From: Flavobacteriaceae bacterium
GTDB taxonomy: Bacteria; Bacteroidota; Bacteroidia; Flavobacteriales; Flavobacteriaceae
Direction of reading: 5' to 3'
NCBI GenBank assembly: GCA_023262245.1
Contig: JALRDC010000159.1
Coordinates: 1-26,720, forward strand
Length of the DNA stretch: 26,720 bases
Shown here: positions 7,547 through 16,225 of the stretch, one piece after another
Layout of the letters: each line of letters begins with the position of its first letter
How positions within the stretch are numbered: position 1 is the first letter of the stretch
Notes under the pieces: generated by a model
Database searches by the model: none
What the model saw: the letters and a program-made list of their open reading frames with translations, nothing else
Told to the model about the DNA's origin: nothing
Position numbers and translations under genes: made by a program

Positions 7547-9676
7547 CTATTCTTTTAATTTTTGAGCAACCGTTCGATCTACTTGAATTGAAGTGGTGAG
7601 ATCTTTTAAAATTTCAACTGCCTCGGAGATGTAGACATCTTTTTTTAAGGACTTAACTGCTCTTTCGCGTTTTTCTATAATATCTTCATTGGGCGCTACA
7701 TTAGAGCCCGCCTCGGGGAGCCACTCAAATTCAAAAGGAGCATTATATTCAGAAAGTTTTTTAAATCGCTTGGCATATTCTCTTTTAGAATCACGTTCAG
7801 ACTTGTAGGATTCATAATCCAGAAAATAACTGAAGTCATCCTGTTGCTTTTTAACCCAAAGCGCTTGTTCGTCAATTAACTGTAAGATTGGGTTAGCTTC
7901 TAATCTTTTTTTACTTCGCTCAAGAGTGTACTCATAATTGGTAAGAGTATTGTATGGTTTATAGGGTGCTGGAGTTATTCGATCCCATGCTAAGGGATTG
8001 TCTTGGTCTTTTTCTCCCATTTCTACATAGGCATAACGGTCTGGAAAGACGACATCACTTTTAACTCCTTCCAATTGTGTGGATTTACCATTTATGCGAT
8101 AAAACTTATCTGTTGTTATCTTAATCGCGCCTAAATCTCCATATGTTCCACCCGTAATCATGCGATTAAGGTCCACAATGTTTTGAACTGTTCCTTTGCC
8201 AAAGGTTTGTTTACTGCCCAATATGATTGCACGTTTGTAATCTTGAAGAGCGGCAGCAATAATTTCTGAGGCAGAAGCTGAAAATTCATTTACAAGTATT
8301 ACTAGTGGTCCGTCCCATACAACAGAGGGATCTTCATCATTTAAGACCTCTTTTCTACCTCCTGTACTTTTCACTTGTACAACAGGCCCTTCATCTATAA
8401 AATATCCCGTCATATCAACGACCGTTTTTAAGGAACCTCCTCCATTATTTCTTAAATCCAGAATGATTCCTTTCACATTCTTTCGTTTGAGTTGTTCCAA
8501 TTCTTTCTTTACATCTGTTGCTGCATTACGCTCGTTATAATTATCAAAATTTATATAAAACTTGGGTAGTTCTATTAAACCATAATCCCCTGAATCATCT
8601 TTAATTAAAGTTGATTTAGCGTAGGTTTCTTCAAGCTCAACTACATCTCTGGTAATGGCAACTTCTTCTATGTTTCCCTCCACACGCTTAATAGTTAAGA
8701 ACACTTGAGTTCCTTTAGGTCCTTTTATAAGTTTAACTGCATCGTCAATGACCATTCCCGAAATGTCTATAGCCTCTTCTTCGTCGGCTTGTCTAACTTT
8801 TAAAATAGCATCTCCTATCTCCAAAAGGTTGTCTCTCCAAACGGGACCTCCAGAAATGATTTCTACCACTTTAATTTGTTGATTTCGCTTATTTAAACGA
8901 GCTCCAATACCTTCAAACTTTCCAGATATGGACATATCAAAATTGTCTTTATCTCTAGGAGCTAAATAATAAGTGTGGGGATCAAATTGAACAACAATAG
9001 AATTTATATAAATTGAGAACCAATCTTTACGTCCTAAGTCGTTGTAGTTTTCAAAAAAGTAGGTCATATTTTCCAAGATGTCTCCGCGTGAAATCTCTTC
9101 TAATTTTTCATCGGAGAGGATTTCATAAGTTTCATCTTGTTCTTTCTTTTGAATTTCTTCTTCTTTCTTAGTGGTGAATGTTTCTAAGGCATTTAGTTTG
9201 AAGCGCTTACGCCAAATCATTTTTAATTCAGGAATACTTTTGGCGTAGGAAGCGTTTTCGTAATCAAGATTGATTTCCTCTTTTTTATTAAAGTCAAAAG
9301 GCCTCTCAAGTAACTCTTTATAGAATTCTTCTACTTGCTTCATCCGCTCAACCAGCTTATTGTAGGTAAGGTTAAAGAAATTTATTTGGGCATTTTTTAA
9401 TTCGTCATCTACTTTATAACGGTAGGTTTCAAAACTCCGAATATCTGCATTGAGGAAAAAACGACGCTGCCCATCTAGATTTTCCAAATAGTTCATGAAG
9501 ACATTTTCGGAAAAGTCATCGTTAATTTCCTTGGGATCATAATGCCCTCTGTCTAAGACATAGGAAATGATTTCTAGTAAAAGTTTGTCTTTGTTCGGGT
9601 CTTCGTCTTTTAGAGTAATTCCAAAAACGAACCCACTCACTAAAATGAATGATAAGATCCAAATATAATTCTTCAT
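7547..9676 (-). CDS. prc: Tail-specific (carboxy-terminal processing) protease Tsp/Prc, S41A family
   Basis: Tsp is an exported serine protease that degrades or trims envelope proteins from their C-termini. With the ATG at 9676 the product is 709 aa. A signal peptide starts MKNYIWILSF, an N-terminal helical domain follows, then a PDZ domain (about 250-335) and the S41 catalytic domain. Aligned with E. coli Tsp, the Ser-Lys dyad is Ser468 (in FSASASEI) and Lys494 (in FGKGT), with Asp479 in QDY. The C-terminal extension (about 560-690) is typical of the long Tsp form. A GTG at 9703 would add nine residues before the signal peptide. I prefer the ATG because a possible promoter element sits only 7 bases upstream of that GTG. 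The ABC permease gene follows after 6 bases. Confidence 0.94.
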   Translation of the reverse strand: MKNYIWILSFILVSGFVFGITLKDEDPNKDKLLLEIISYVLDRGHYDPKEINDDFSENVFMNYLENLDGQRRFFLNADIRSFETYRYKVDDELKNAQINFFNLTYNKLVERMKQVEEFYKELLERPFDFNKKEEINLDYENASYAKSIPELKMIWRKRFKLNALETFTTKKEEEIQKKEQDETYEILSDEKLEEISRGDILENMTYFFENYNDLGRKDWFSIYINSIVVQFDPHTYYLAPRDKDNFDMSISGKFEGIGARLNKRNQQIKVVEIISGGPVWRDNLLEIGDAILKVRQADEEEAIDISGMVIDDAVKLIKGPKGTQVFLTIKRVEGNIEEVAITRDVVELEETYAKSTLIKDDSGDYGLIELPKFYINFDNYNERNAATDVKKELEQLKRKNVKGIILDLRNNGGGSLKTVVDMTGYFIDEGPVVQVKSTGGRKEVLNDEDPSVVWDGPLVILVNEFSASASEIIAAALQDYKRAIILGSKQTFGKGTVQNIVDLNRMITGGTYGDLGAIKITTDKFYRINGKSTQLEGVKSDVVFPDRYAYVEMGEKDQDNPLAWDRITPAPYKPYNTLTNYEYTLERSKKRLEANPILQLIDEQALWVKKQQDDFSYFLDYESYKSERDSKREYAKRFKKLSEYNAPFEFEWLPEAGSNVAPNEDIIEKRERAVKSLKKDVYISEAVEILKDLTTSIQVDRTVAQKLKE

Positions 9677-9709
9677 AGGGGTGATTTTAGTTCTTGATTT
9701 CACAGCCTT

Positions 9710-9717
9710 TAAATATA
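9710..9717 (-). promoter_or_regulatory. Possible -7 element for prc
   Basis: The minus strand reads TATATTTA, one mismatch from the Bacteroidota -7 consensus TAnnTTTG, 33 bases before the ATG at 9676. I see no TTG at the expected distance upstream, so support is weak. Confidence 0.3.
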
Positions 9718-9776
9718 AGCATATTCTAAAACAGTTTTGTTAATATTGTTTTAAAAGAAAGAGAGGAAAGATTTCT

Positions 9777-9784
9777 TACTTTAG
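9777..9784 (+). promoter_or_regulatory. Possible -7 element for surE
   Basis: TACTTTAG is one mismatch from TAnnTTTG and sits 16 bases before the surE ATG. The nearest upstream TTG (9746-9748) is 28 bases away, longer than the usual spacing of about 19, so this is a weak candidate. A promoter is needed somewhere in this divergent gap. Confidence 0.3.
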
Positions 9785-9800
9785 CCATTAAACAAGCCTT

Positions 9801-10571
9801 ATGAATAAAAAACCGCTTATTTTAGTTACCAACGATGATGGCATAACAGCACCTGGAATCAGAATGCTAATTGAAATCATGAATGAAATAGGCGAAGTTG
9901 TAGTAGTTGCACCGGACTCCCCACAATCTGCTATGGGTCACGCTATTACTATAAATTCTACGCTATATTGTGATAAAATTAATGTGACCGACGGTCCACA
10001 ACAAGAATACAGTTGTTCTGGGACACCAGCAGACTGTGTAAAATTAGCTGTTAATGAGTTATTAGATCGCAAACCTGATTTGTGCGTTTCGGGTATTAAT
10101 CACGGCTCTAATTCCTCCATAAACGTGATTTATTCTGGCACCATGAGCGCCGCAATGGAGGCGGGTATTGAAGGGATTCCTGCGATCGGATTTTCTCTTT
10201 TAGATTATCGATGGAATGCAGATTTTACTCCACTAAAAAAATTCATTCGTCAAATTACTCTCGAATCTTTAAAAAATAAAATTCCCAAAGACGTCATTCT
10301 CAATGTTAATTTTCCCAAATTAAAAGAACAAGAAATAAAAGGCATAAAAATTTGTAGACAAGCGAAAGCCAACTGGGTTGAAGAATTTGATAAAAGAACC
10401 AACCCTATGGGAAGAGAATACTATTGGCTTACGGGTAATTTTATTAACGAAGATAAAGGAGAGGACACAGACGAATGGGCTCTGAGCAAGGGATATATTT
10501 CTATTGTCCCTACACAATTTGACCTTACTGCTCATCACAGTATTCAACAACTCAACACATGGAATTTATAA
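9801..10571 (+). CDS. surE: 5'/3'-nucleotidase SurE
   Basis: SurE is a metal-dependent nucleotidase that dephosphorylates nucleoside monophosphates in the cytoplasm and is linked to stationary-phase survival. The 256-aa product opens with LVTNDDGITAPGI, giving the metal-binding Asp12-Asp13. Ser43 lies in APDSPQSAMGH and Asn100 in SGINHGSN, so all four expected metal ligands are present. Length is normal. It is the first gene of a plus-strand run with a small membrane protein, lpxB and comEC, and is divergent from prc across a 124-base gap. The next gene begins 13 bases inside its end in another frame. Confidence 0.97.
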   Translation: MNKKPLILVTNDDGITAPGIRMLIEIMNEIGEVVVVAPDSPQSAMGHAITINSTLYCDKINVTDGPQQEYSCSGTPADCVKLAVNELLDRKPDLCVSGINHGSNSSINVIYSGTMSAAMEAGIEGIPAIGFSLLDYRWNADFTPLKKFIRQITLESLKNKIPKDVILNVNFPKLKEQEIKGIKICRQAKANWVEEFDKRTNPMGREYYWLTGNFINEDKGEDTDEWALSKGYISIVPTQFDLTAHHSIQQLNTWNL

Positions 10572-10852
10572 AAGATAAATATTTTTTTTGGGGGATCATT
10601 ACGGGACTTCTTTGGACAAGCTTTGGAGTGCTTTTACTATTTTTTTTGCTTTCTGATGCCTCCCTAGAAGACAGTATAAATGGATTATACAGGCAAAAGC
10701 GTTTAGGGGGGCTTATTTCGTTAGCTGCCCTAATAAATCTGCCGATCTTTTTCATTGCTTTACGTAAAAATAAGTTTGCCTTTGCTGCGGGGTTGGTTGC
10801 TATTTCTCTTGCCTTAGTTTTACTTATTGCTTTTTTGAAATTGAACACCTAA
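10559..10852 (+). CDS. Small hypothetical membrane protein between surE and lpxB
   Basis: I do not recognise this 97-aa product. It has about three hydrophobic segments (roughly 9-32, 52-67, 73-94) joined by a polar loop containing RQKR (about 45-48). The ATG overlaps the surE end by 13 bases and lpxB starts 14 bases after its stop, so it fits the operon exactly. A long frame on the opposite strand covers the same bases, but the sense frame is preferred because of its hydrophobic pattern and spacing. It may be a membrane accessory of the neighbouring lipid A gene, which is only a guess from position. Confidence 0.8.
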   Translation: MEFIKDKYFFWGIITGLLWTSFGVLLLFFLLSDASLEDSINGLYRQKRLGGLISLAALINLPIFFIALRKNKFAFAAGLVAISLALVLLIAFLKLNT

Positions 10853-10866
10853 TCCCGATTGAGCCT

Positions 10867-11982
10867 GTGAAGTATTATCTTATTTCTGGTGAGGCCTCAG
10901 GAGATCTTCATGGATCTTATCTTATTCGTGCACTCAAAACTTTAGATCCTAAAGCTCAGTTTAGAGCTTGGGGAGGTGATTTAATGGAAAAAGAGGGTGT
11001 ACAACTAGTTAAACATTACAAAACACTTGCTTTTATGGGATTTTGGGAAGTACTTTACAACCTACCCACAATTTTAGGAAATATCAAGCTATGCAAAAAG
11101 GACATCCTCCAGACAAATCCCGATGTAATAATTTATATTGATTATCCAGGATTCAATCTTAGAATTGCTAAATGGGCAAAGAAAAAAGGGTTTAAGAATC
11201 ACTATTATATCAGTCCGCAAGTATGGGCTTGGAAAGAAAATAGAGTCCACCAAATGAAACGTATTCTGGATGCACTATATGTGATTCTCCCTTTTGAAGA
11301 AAACTATTTTAAATCAAAACATCAATTTTCTGTTCACTTTGTTGGGCACCCGCTCATAGATCAAATTCAAAATATCAAAACTGAAAATGATTTTTATGCC
11401 TCTAACAATCTGGAAACCAAAAAACCCATTATCGCTCTTTTACCAGGGAGTAGATTTCAGGAAATTAAAAAGATTTTACCTCTGTTTGTCAAAGTAGCGG
11501 AGCATTTGGAAAAATATCAATTCATCATAGCAGCTGCTCCTGGAATATCACCGGAGCGCTATACTCCCCTTCTCCAAAAAACAAATATTAAAATTCTTTA
11601 TTCAAAAACCCATCAGCTCTTAAAAAACAGTACTGCAGCCCTTATAACCAGTGGAACAGCTACATTGGAAGCTGCGTTACTAGGTGTTCCTCAGTTGGTG
11701 TGTTATAAAAGCAATAGATTCAATTATTGGGTTGGAAAGAATCTCATAAAACTCAAATACATTTCTCTAGTAAACTTAATACTTGATAAAGCCGCTGTGA
11801 CTGAACTGATTCAAAACGCTTGTACTACTAAAAATCTGATCCAGCATTTGAATCACCTTTTAAAAGAAGAAAATTTAGAAACGCTTGGAGAAGACTATCA
11901 AACTTTAAAAAGAGAATTGGGAGGTCCTGGTGCCAGTAAAACTACTGCACAACTCATAGTTAAAGCAATAAAGCATTCTTAA
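10867..11982 (+). CDS. lpxB: Lipid-A-disaccharide synthase LpxB, GTG start
   Basis: LpxB (glycosyltransferase family 19) joins UDP-2,3-diacylglucosamine and lipid X to form the lipid A disaccharide at the inner face of the membrane. The 371-aa product begins KYYLISGEASGDLHGS, the family N-terminal motif, and contains WGGDLMEKEG, YIDYPGFNLR, YYISPQVWAWKENR, FVGHPL and the C-terminal-domain segments LLPGSRFQEI and TSGTATLEAALLGVPQ. These cover the whole enzyme at normal length. The start must be GTG at 10867, because the motif begins with the next codons and no ATG precedes it in frame nearby. It indicates a lipid A-bearing outer membrane. Confidence 0.97.
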   Translation: MKYYLISGEASGDLHGSYLIRALKTLDPKAQFRAWGGDLMEKEGVQLVKHYKTLAFMGFWEVLYNLPTILGNIKLCKKDILQTNPDVIIYIDYPGFNLRIAKWAKKKGFKNHYYISPQVWAWKENRVHQMKRILDALYVILPFEENYFKSKHQFSVHFVGHPLIDQIQNIKTENDFYASNNLETKKPIIALLPGSRFQEIKKILPLFVKVAEHLEKYQFIIAAAPGISPERYTPLLQKTNIKILYSKTHQLLKNSTAALITSGTATLEAALLGVPQLVCYKSNRFNYWVGKNLIKLKYISLVNLILDKAAVTELIQNACTTKNLIQHLNHLLKEENLETLGEDYQTLKRELGGPGASKTTAQLIVKAIKHS

Positions 11983-12023
11983 AAAACTTCTTTTTTATTT
12001 AAAAATCCTTGTATTTTTAGAAG

Positions 12024-14033
12024 ATGCATCTGCCCCGATCCATACTTTATCCTTTAGTAGGTCTTTTTATTCTAGGAGGAATTTGTTATCATTCTTTTAA
12101 TGGTATTTCTTGGATTCTGATTCCTTTGCTACTCTTCCTCCTTTTATCGGGATTCTTTTTATTAAGAAAGAATTTAAAAGCGATGAAAAGCTTACCGCTT
12201 TATGCGTGTTTTTTTTGTGTAGGATATCTCAATTTTCAATCCTACTATACGCTAAATACTTCGCATTATCTCAATTTGAAGCTGAATACAACAGTCCCTT
12301 TAAAAAAAATCAAAATTCTTGAAAAAAAACATGAAAATTCTTTTTCCTATTCCTATGAAGGCGAACTCATTCAAATAGAAGATAAAACAACATCAGGTAA
12401 ATTACTAATCTACCAAAAAAAGGATACCGTTCAGGTTCCTTGTGTCAGAGGTCAGTTTATTTTGACTTCAGCAACATTTGAATCAATAGCTGAGGCAAAA
12501 AATCCTGGTGCTTTTTCCTATAAAAGCTATTTAGAAAATCAAGCGATCTATAATCAAATTGAACTGACTCCCGGTAATTATTACACATTGACGTTCCCTG
12601 AAAACAACCTCAGAAATCGTTTGGATCAATATTATGAAAAAGCTAAAATAAAAATTCAATCAAGCATGCTGAATGAAGAAGCAAAAGCAATGCTTCAAGC
12701 TATACTATTAGCTGAAAGGAGTTCTATTGGCTCTGAGCAATTAGATCAATATGCCAAAGCAGGAATCATTCACTTGCTAGCACTTTCTGGTTTACACATT
12801 GGGTTAATTGTTGAACTTTTACTTGTTATCTTAATCCCTCTTAAGTGGATTCGATTTGGCGCTACCCTCCGACTAGTTTTAGTTGTTTGCTTTCTTTGGA
12901 CATTCGCTCTCTTTGTAGGTTTGCCTGCTTCAGTTGTTCGAGCTGTTACTCTATTTTCTTTTTTTACAATTGGTAGGTTTATTAATCAAGGTAAAAATAG
13001 CTTTCATTTCACCGTTGTTTCCCTATTGCTCTTACTATTGGTTCACCCTCCCTATTTACGTGAAATAGGGTTTCAATTTAGTTTTTTAGCTGTTTTGGGA
13101 ATCCTTTGGATCCACCCCATACTTCAAAAGTTTTATGAACCAAAACAACTCCTTATGAAAAAAATATGGGGTTGGATAACTGTATGTCTTGCTGCTCAAA
13201 TTGCTGTTGGACCGATAAGCGTCTTTTATTTTCATCAATTCCCAAGTTTATTTTTATTCAGTAACGTTTTGATTGTTCCTTTTTTTGGGATCTTTTTAAG
13301 TCTTGCTATTGGTGTTTTTATACTACTTCTAACGGGATTTTTACCTAAAGGTATTATTTCCTTTTTTGACGGATCGGTTTCTCTTTTAAATAAAACCGTA
13401 GGTTGGATTGCTAGAAATGATCCTTTTCAGTGGGAAGCACTTTTTTTCCCATTGTCCTACACATTAACGGTTTATGTGTTACTTTTTTTCCTAATTTTTT
13501 TATTGGAGCGGAAACGATTCAATTACGTTGTGTCACTATTCCTTGCAATTTCTACTTTACTTTTTTTTATAAACTTAGAATACAAAAAAACAAAAAAAGA
13601 AGAGGCCTTTTGGGTTTTTCACCAACACCAAGAATCTTTATTTGGGCACTTAAGAAATGGTGTTTTGTACTACAAAAGTTCAAATCCTAACAAGACTAAA
13701 TCTGTTATTAATGATTTTAAATCTTCCCAGCTACTGTTTGGATCAGAAGAATTAGCAATTCAAAATATTTATATTCATTCCGAATTGAGACTTTTGATAC
13801 TTCAAGACGATCAGCTATTTGAACTTTCTGATTTTAAGCCTGCCTACATTCTACTTCAAAAGAATCCCAAAATAAATCTGGACCGACTATTAGAAACATA
13901 TGACCCAAAAATGGTTATTGCAGACGGATCAAATGCGCCATGGTTTGTAGACCGATGGGAACAAAGCTGCCTTAAAAAAGGTATTTCTTTATATGATACA
14001 AGAAAAAAAGGGGCTTTAAGGATTAGCCTCTGA
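12024..14033 (+). CDS. comEC: ComEC/Rec2-type competence membrane channel, without metallo-beta-lactamase domain
   Basis: ComEC is the inner-membrane channel for single-stranded DNA uptake. The 669-aa product has N-terminal membrane segments (to about 70), a soluble DUF4131-like domain (about 85-190, with NPGAFSYKSYL), and the Competence core (about 225-490) with the signature HLLALSGLHIGLI (250-262). The last 140 residues form a soluble tail that ends MVIADGSNAPWF...YDTRKKGALRI. This resembles the end of the usual metallo-beta-lactamase domain, but the HxHxDH metal motif is absent. The gap to lpxB is 41 bases. Its end overlaps the convergent thioredoxin-like gene by 11 bases. No other competence genes are in the window, so natural transformation is possible but not shown. 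Confidence 0.93.
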   Translation: MHLPRSILYPLVGLFILGGICYHSFNGISWILIPLLLFLLLSGFFLLRKNLKAMKSLPLYACFFCVGYLNFQSYYTLNTSHYLNLKLNTTVPLKKIKILEKKHENSFSYSYEGELIQIEDKTTSGKLLIYQKKDTVQVPCVRGQFILTSATFESIAEAKNPGAFSYKSYLENQAIYNQIELTPGNYYTLTFPENNLRNRLDQYYEKAKIKIQSSMLNEEAKAMLQAILLAERSSIGSEQLDQYAKAGIIHLLALSGLHIGLIVELLLVILIPLKWIRFGATLRLVLVVCFLWTFALFVGLPASVVRAVTLFSFFTIGRFINQGKNSFHFTVVSLLLLLLVHPPYLREIGFQFSFLAVLGILWIHPILQKFYEPKQLLMKKIWGWITVCLAAQIAVGPISVFYFHQFPSLFLFSNVLIVPFFGIFLSLAIGVFILLLTGFLPKGIISFFDGSVSLLNKTVGWIARNDPFQWEALFFPLSYTLTVYVLLFFLIFLLERKRFNYVVSLFLAISTLLFFINLEYKKTKKEEAFWVFHQHQESLFGHLRNGVLYYKSSNPNKTKSVINDFKSSQLLFGSEELAIQNIYIHSELRLLILQDDQLFELSDFKPAYILLQKNPKINLDRLLETYDPKMVIADGSNAPWFVDRWEQSCLKKGISLYDTRKKGALRISL

Positions 14034-14559
14034 ACTTTGGAACAAAATTTTTGCGGTAGTTTTCGAAATCTTCTGGTTTTGAAAACACTTGATAATCTCC
14101 CTGTTTTATCATTTTTAAAAAGAGTTCAATTTGTCTGGGTTTTTGATATCCCACTAAAGGCATGATTGGATCCCCATTTTCGCTAAAAAAAACCATCGTA
14201 GGATAGCCTTTAACACCTAAAAATTGGGTAAACTGATGCGTTGCATTTCGGCCTTTTCGATTGGGGTCATAATTAGGATTTGTAAAAGTTTGATCAAAAA
14301 AGTTTATTTCTTCTTGACCTTCGGCATTAAACTTTACTGCATAATAATGCTCAGAGATATATCGAGAAACATCCGGGTTTTGAAATGTGTTTTTATCTAA
14401 TAACTTACAAGGGCCACACCAGTCCGTATAAACGTCCATAAAGATTTTTTTGGGTACTTTTTTTTGGGCTTCCCTTGCTTCGGCAAGTGTCATCCATTGA
14501 ATATTTTGAGCCTGCAATGCACTCAAAGAAAAACAAATAAACAACAACATCAATTTCAT
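14023..14559 (-). CDS. Exported thioredoxin-family protein (CGPC)
   Basis: This 178-aa product has a clear signal peptide (hydrophobic to about residue 15, likely cleavage after ALQA at 17) and a thioredoxin fold with the active site WCGPC (47-51). The later KGYPTMVFF carries the cis-proline expected opposite the active site. It probably acts as a periplasmic thiol reductase or oxidase; the partner is unknown. The closest type I recognise is the DUF255/thioredoxin_7-like group common in Bacteroidota. It follows the POT transporter by 11 bases, so both are likely one transcript. Its stop lies inside the end of comEC on the opposite strand. Confidence 0.9.
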   Translation of the reverse strand: MKLMLLFICFSLSALQAQNIQWMTLAEAREAQKKVPKKIFMDVYTDWCGPCKLLDKNTFQNPDVSRYISEHYYAVKFNAEGQEEINFFDQTFTNPNYDPNRKGRNATHQFTQFLGVKGYPTMVFFSENGDPIMPLVGYQKPRQIELFLKMIKQGDYQVFSKPEDFENYRKNFVPKFRG

Positions 14560-14570
14560 ATTATCTAATT

Positions 14571-16100
14571 TTAATGAATATTTCCCATTAACTTTTTTAG
14601 AAAAGGCGCAAAAATCAAAACTAAAATTCCTGCACCAATCGCATATTGCGAAATTAAACTAAATCCTCCAATATATACCTCCAATGTTTCAAGACCTCCT
14701 ACATTAGTTGAGTCACTTTCAATGGCTAGTTGTTTTCCTATAAAGCCTACCAATTGAAAAGCATAAGCTGAGGAAAGAAACCAAACCCCCATCATAAAGG
14801 CTACAATTCTTTGCGGGGAAAGATCTGTAATTTTAGATAAGCCTACCGGAGACATAAACAACTCTCCTATTGAAAGTAAAAAATACATAAGCAATAAGTA
14901 ACTAAATGGGACTAAGCCGTCTTGATCAGCAGCATTTCCGCTAATTGCTAACACTAAAAAACTCAATCCTGCAATAAGTAAGCCAAAACCAAATTTATAG
15001 GGAGTCCTAGGATTTATTTTTCTTTTATTCAATGCGGTCCACATCCAAGAAATGGGTAACGCCAAAATAATGATGAACATAGAATTAAGGGAATTTGTTT
15101 GTGCTGCATCTAAAAGAGTTAGACTCACATTGCGTGCAGCAAAAAGAGTAATCACACTTCCCGAAAGTTCATGAAATCCCCAAAAAAGGGTCATAAAAAG
15201 TGTGATAGCAATGGCTACAAAAAGTTTTTTTCGCTCTTCATAGTTAACTTTACTTAATATAAATGCTAAGTATCCTAAAATAAAAATACCTACGATCTTA
15301 AATATTATATTGACAATATTTTGATCTTCAAATAAACCTTCATTTCCTAAAGATTTATAGCTGGCCAATAAGATGGCGATCAAAGGAGCCGAAAGAAAAG
15401 CAAGTATTGAAATCCAATTTCCTCTATTAATACCAATTATTTTTTCTTTAAGTAGTTCTTCAGAAGGAGCTAAGCCATTTTTCCCAAATACCCCGGCACT
15501 AATTCCTCTCCAAAAGAAAAGAAGACCCGTTAACATCCCAAAACCAGCAAGCCCAAAACCGTAATGCCAGCCATAGGAACTCCCTAGCCATCCGCAGAGT
15601 AAGGGAGCAATCCATCCTCCGATGTTAATCCCCATATAAAAAATGGTAAATCCTGAGTCTTTTCTAGGATCTTTTTCTTGATATAATGATCCAACAAAAG
15701 TGGAAATGTTTGGTTTAAAAAATCCATTTCCAACAACAATAAAACCCAAAGCCAAGAAAAAAGTATAATCGTTTTCAATAGCCAAAACAAAATGCCCCAA
15801 TGCCATTAGAATTCCCCCAAGAAAAATGGATTTTCGAAAGCCTAAAATAGAATCTGAAATTCGTCCGCCTACAACTGTTGACGCATAAACCAAAGACCCG
15901 TATGAAGCATAAACAGCAGCTGCGGCAAAATCTCTCTCTACAAGCTCCTCAAAGATTACATTAACCATGTAAAGTGTCAAAAGTGCTCGCATTCCATAAA
16001 AACTAAAACGTTCCCATAGCTCAGCAAAAAATAAGTAGAACAATCCTTTTGGGTGTCCAAAAAGGGTTTCTTCTTTAGTTTGTAAAATGGAATTTGCCAT
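14571..16100 (-). CDS. POT-family proton-coupled di/tripeptide transporter
   Basis: This 509-aa inner-membrane protein belongs to the proton-dependent oligopeptide transporter (POT/PTR2) branch of the major facilitator superfamily. The ExxER motif used in proton coupling is at 27-31 (ELWER), followed by FSFYGMRALLTLYM. The PTR2 signature appears as FFKPNISTFVGSLY and IFYMGINIGGWIAPL. A late segment, LMYFLLSIGELFMSPVGLS, is also typical. It has 12 or more membrane segments. The ATG at 16100 is the start; a TTG just before it adds only one codon. It imports small peptides driven by the proton gradient. It is the first gene of a two-gene minus-strand unit and is divergent from the HMG-CoA reductase gene. 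Confidence 0.95.
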   Translation of the reverse strand: MANSILQTKEETLFGHPKGLFYLFFAELWERFSFYGMRALLTLYMVNVIFEELVERDFAAAAVYASYGSLVYASTVVGGRISDSILGFRKSIFLGGILMALGHFVLAIENDYTFFLALGFIVVGNGFFKPNISTFVGSLYQEKDPRKDSGFTIFYMGINIGGWIAPLLCGWLGSSYGWHYGFGLAGFGMLTGLLFFWRGISAGVFGKNGLAPSEELLKEKIIGINRGNWISILAFLSAPLIAILLASYKSLGNEGLFEDQNIVNIIFKIVGIFILGYLAFILSKVNYEERKKLFVAIAITLFMTLFWGFHELSGSVITLFAARNVSLTLLDAAQTNSLNSMFIIILALPISWMWTALNKRKINPRTPYKFGFGLLIAGLSFLVLAISGNAADQDGLVPFSYLLLMYFLLSIGELFMSPVGLSKITDLSPQRIVAFMMGVWFLSSAYAFQLVGFIGKQLAIESDSTNVGGLETLEVYIGGFSLISQYAIGAGILVLIFAPFLKKLMGNIH

Positions 16101-16129
16101 CAATAAAAATGTGTTTTAATAAATTGATT

Positions 16130-16137
16130 TAAAGTTA
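16130..16137 (-). promoter_or_regulatory. Possible -7 element for the POT transporter
   Basis: The minus strand reads TAACTTTA, one mismatch from TAnnTTTG, 29 bases before the ATG at 16100. No well-placed TTG is seen upstream, so this is only a candidate. Confidence 0.3.
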
Positions 16138-16146
16138 GCCATTATA

Positions 16147-16175
16147 GATTTGGGGGTCATAAAACCCTTCAAATC
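16147..16175. repeat. Imperfect inverted repeat in the POT-HMGR intergenic region
   Basis: GATTTG at 16147-16152 is the exact reverse complement of CAAATC at 16170-16175. Inside them GGG and CCC can extend the stem after a two-base bulge. The right half, CCCTTCAAA (16165-16173), is also the reverse complement of TTTGAAGGG at 16225-16233 in the HMGR promoter, and GGGGTC recurs at 16153 and 16231. It could be an operator pair or a hairpin; no regulator is known. Confidence 0.35.
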
Positions 16176-16225
16176 ATCACAACTACAGCCTTGGCAATTT
16201 AGTAAAAATGCCACAATCAAAATTT

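Noticed and set aside
9677..9703. GTG start for the protease nine codons upstream
   Set aside because: It would put nine residues before a standard signal peptide and would sit almost at the predicted transcription start.
10552..10848. 98-codon frame antisense to the small gene between surE and lpxB
   Set aside because: The sense frame has clear membrane segments and operon spacing. The antisense frame has no support and would overlap the surE end in the opposite direction.
11983..12023. Terminator or promoter between lpxB and comEC
   Set aside because: The gap is A/T-rich with no G/C stem. TATTTTTA resembles a -7 element but its start would fall on the comEC ATG and no TTG is suitably placed.
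13430..13690. 86-codon plus-strand frame inside comEC
   Set aside because: It is a frame shadow of comEC with low-complexity Phe-rich translation and no start context.
16176..16225. Riboswitch or leader RNA upstream of HMGR
   Set aside because: The predicted transcription start near 16259 leaves only about 8 bases of leader, so there is no room for a riboswitch.
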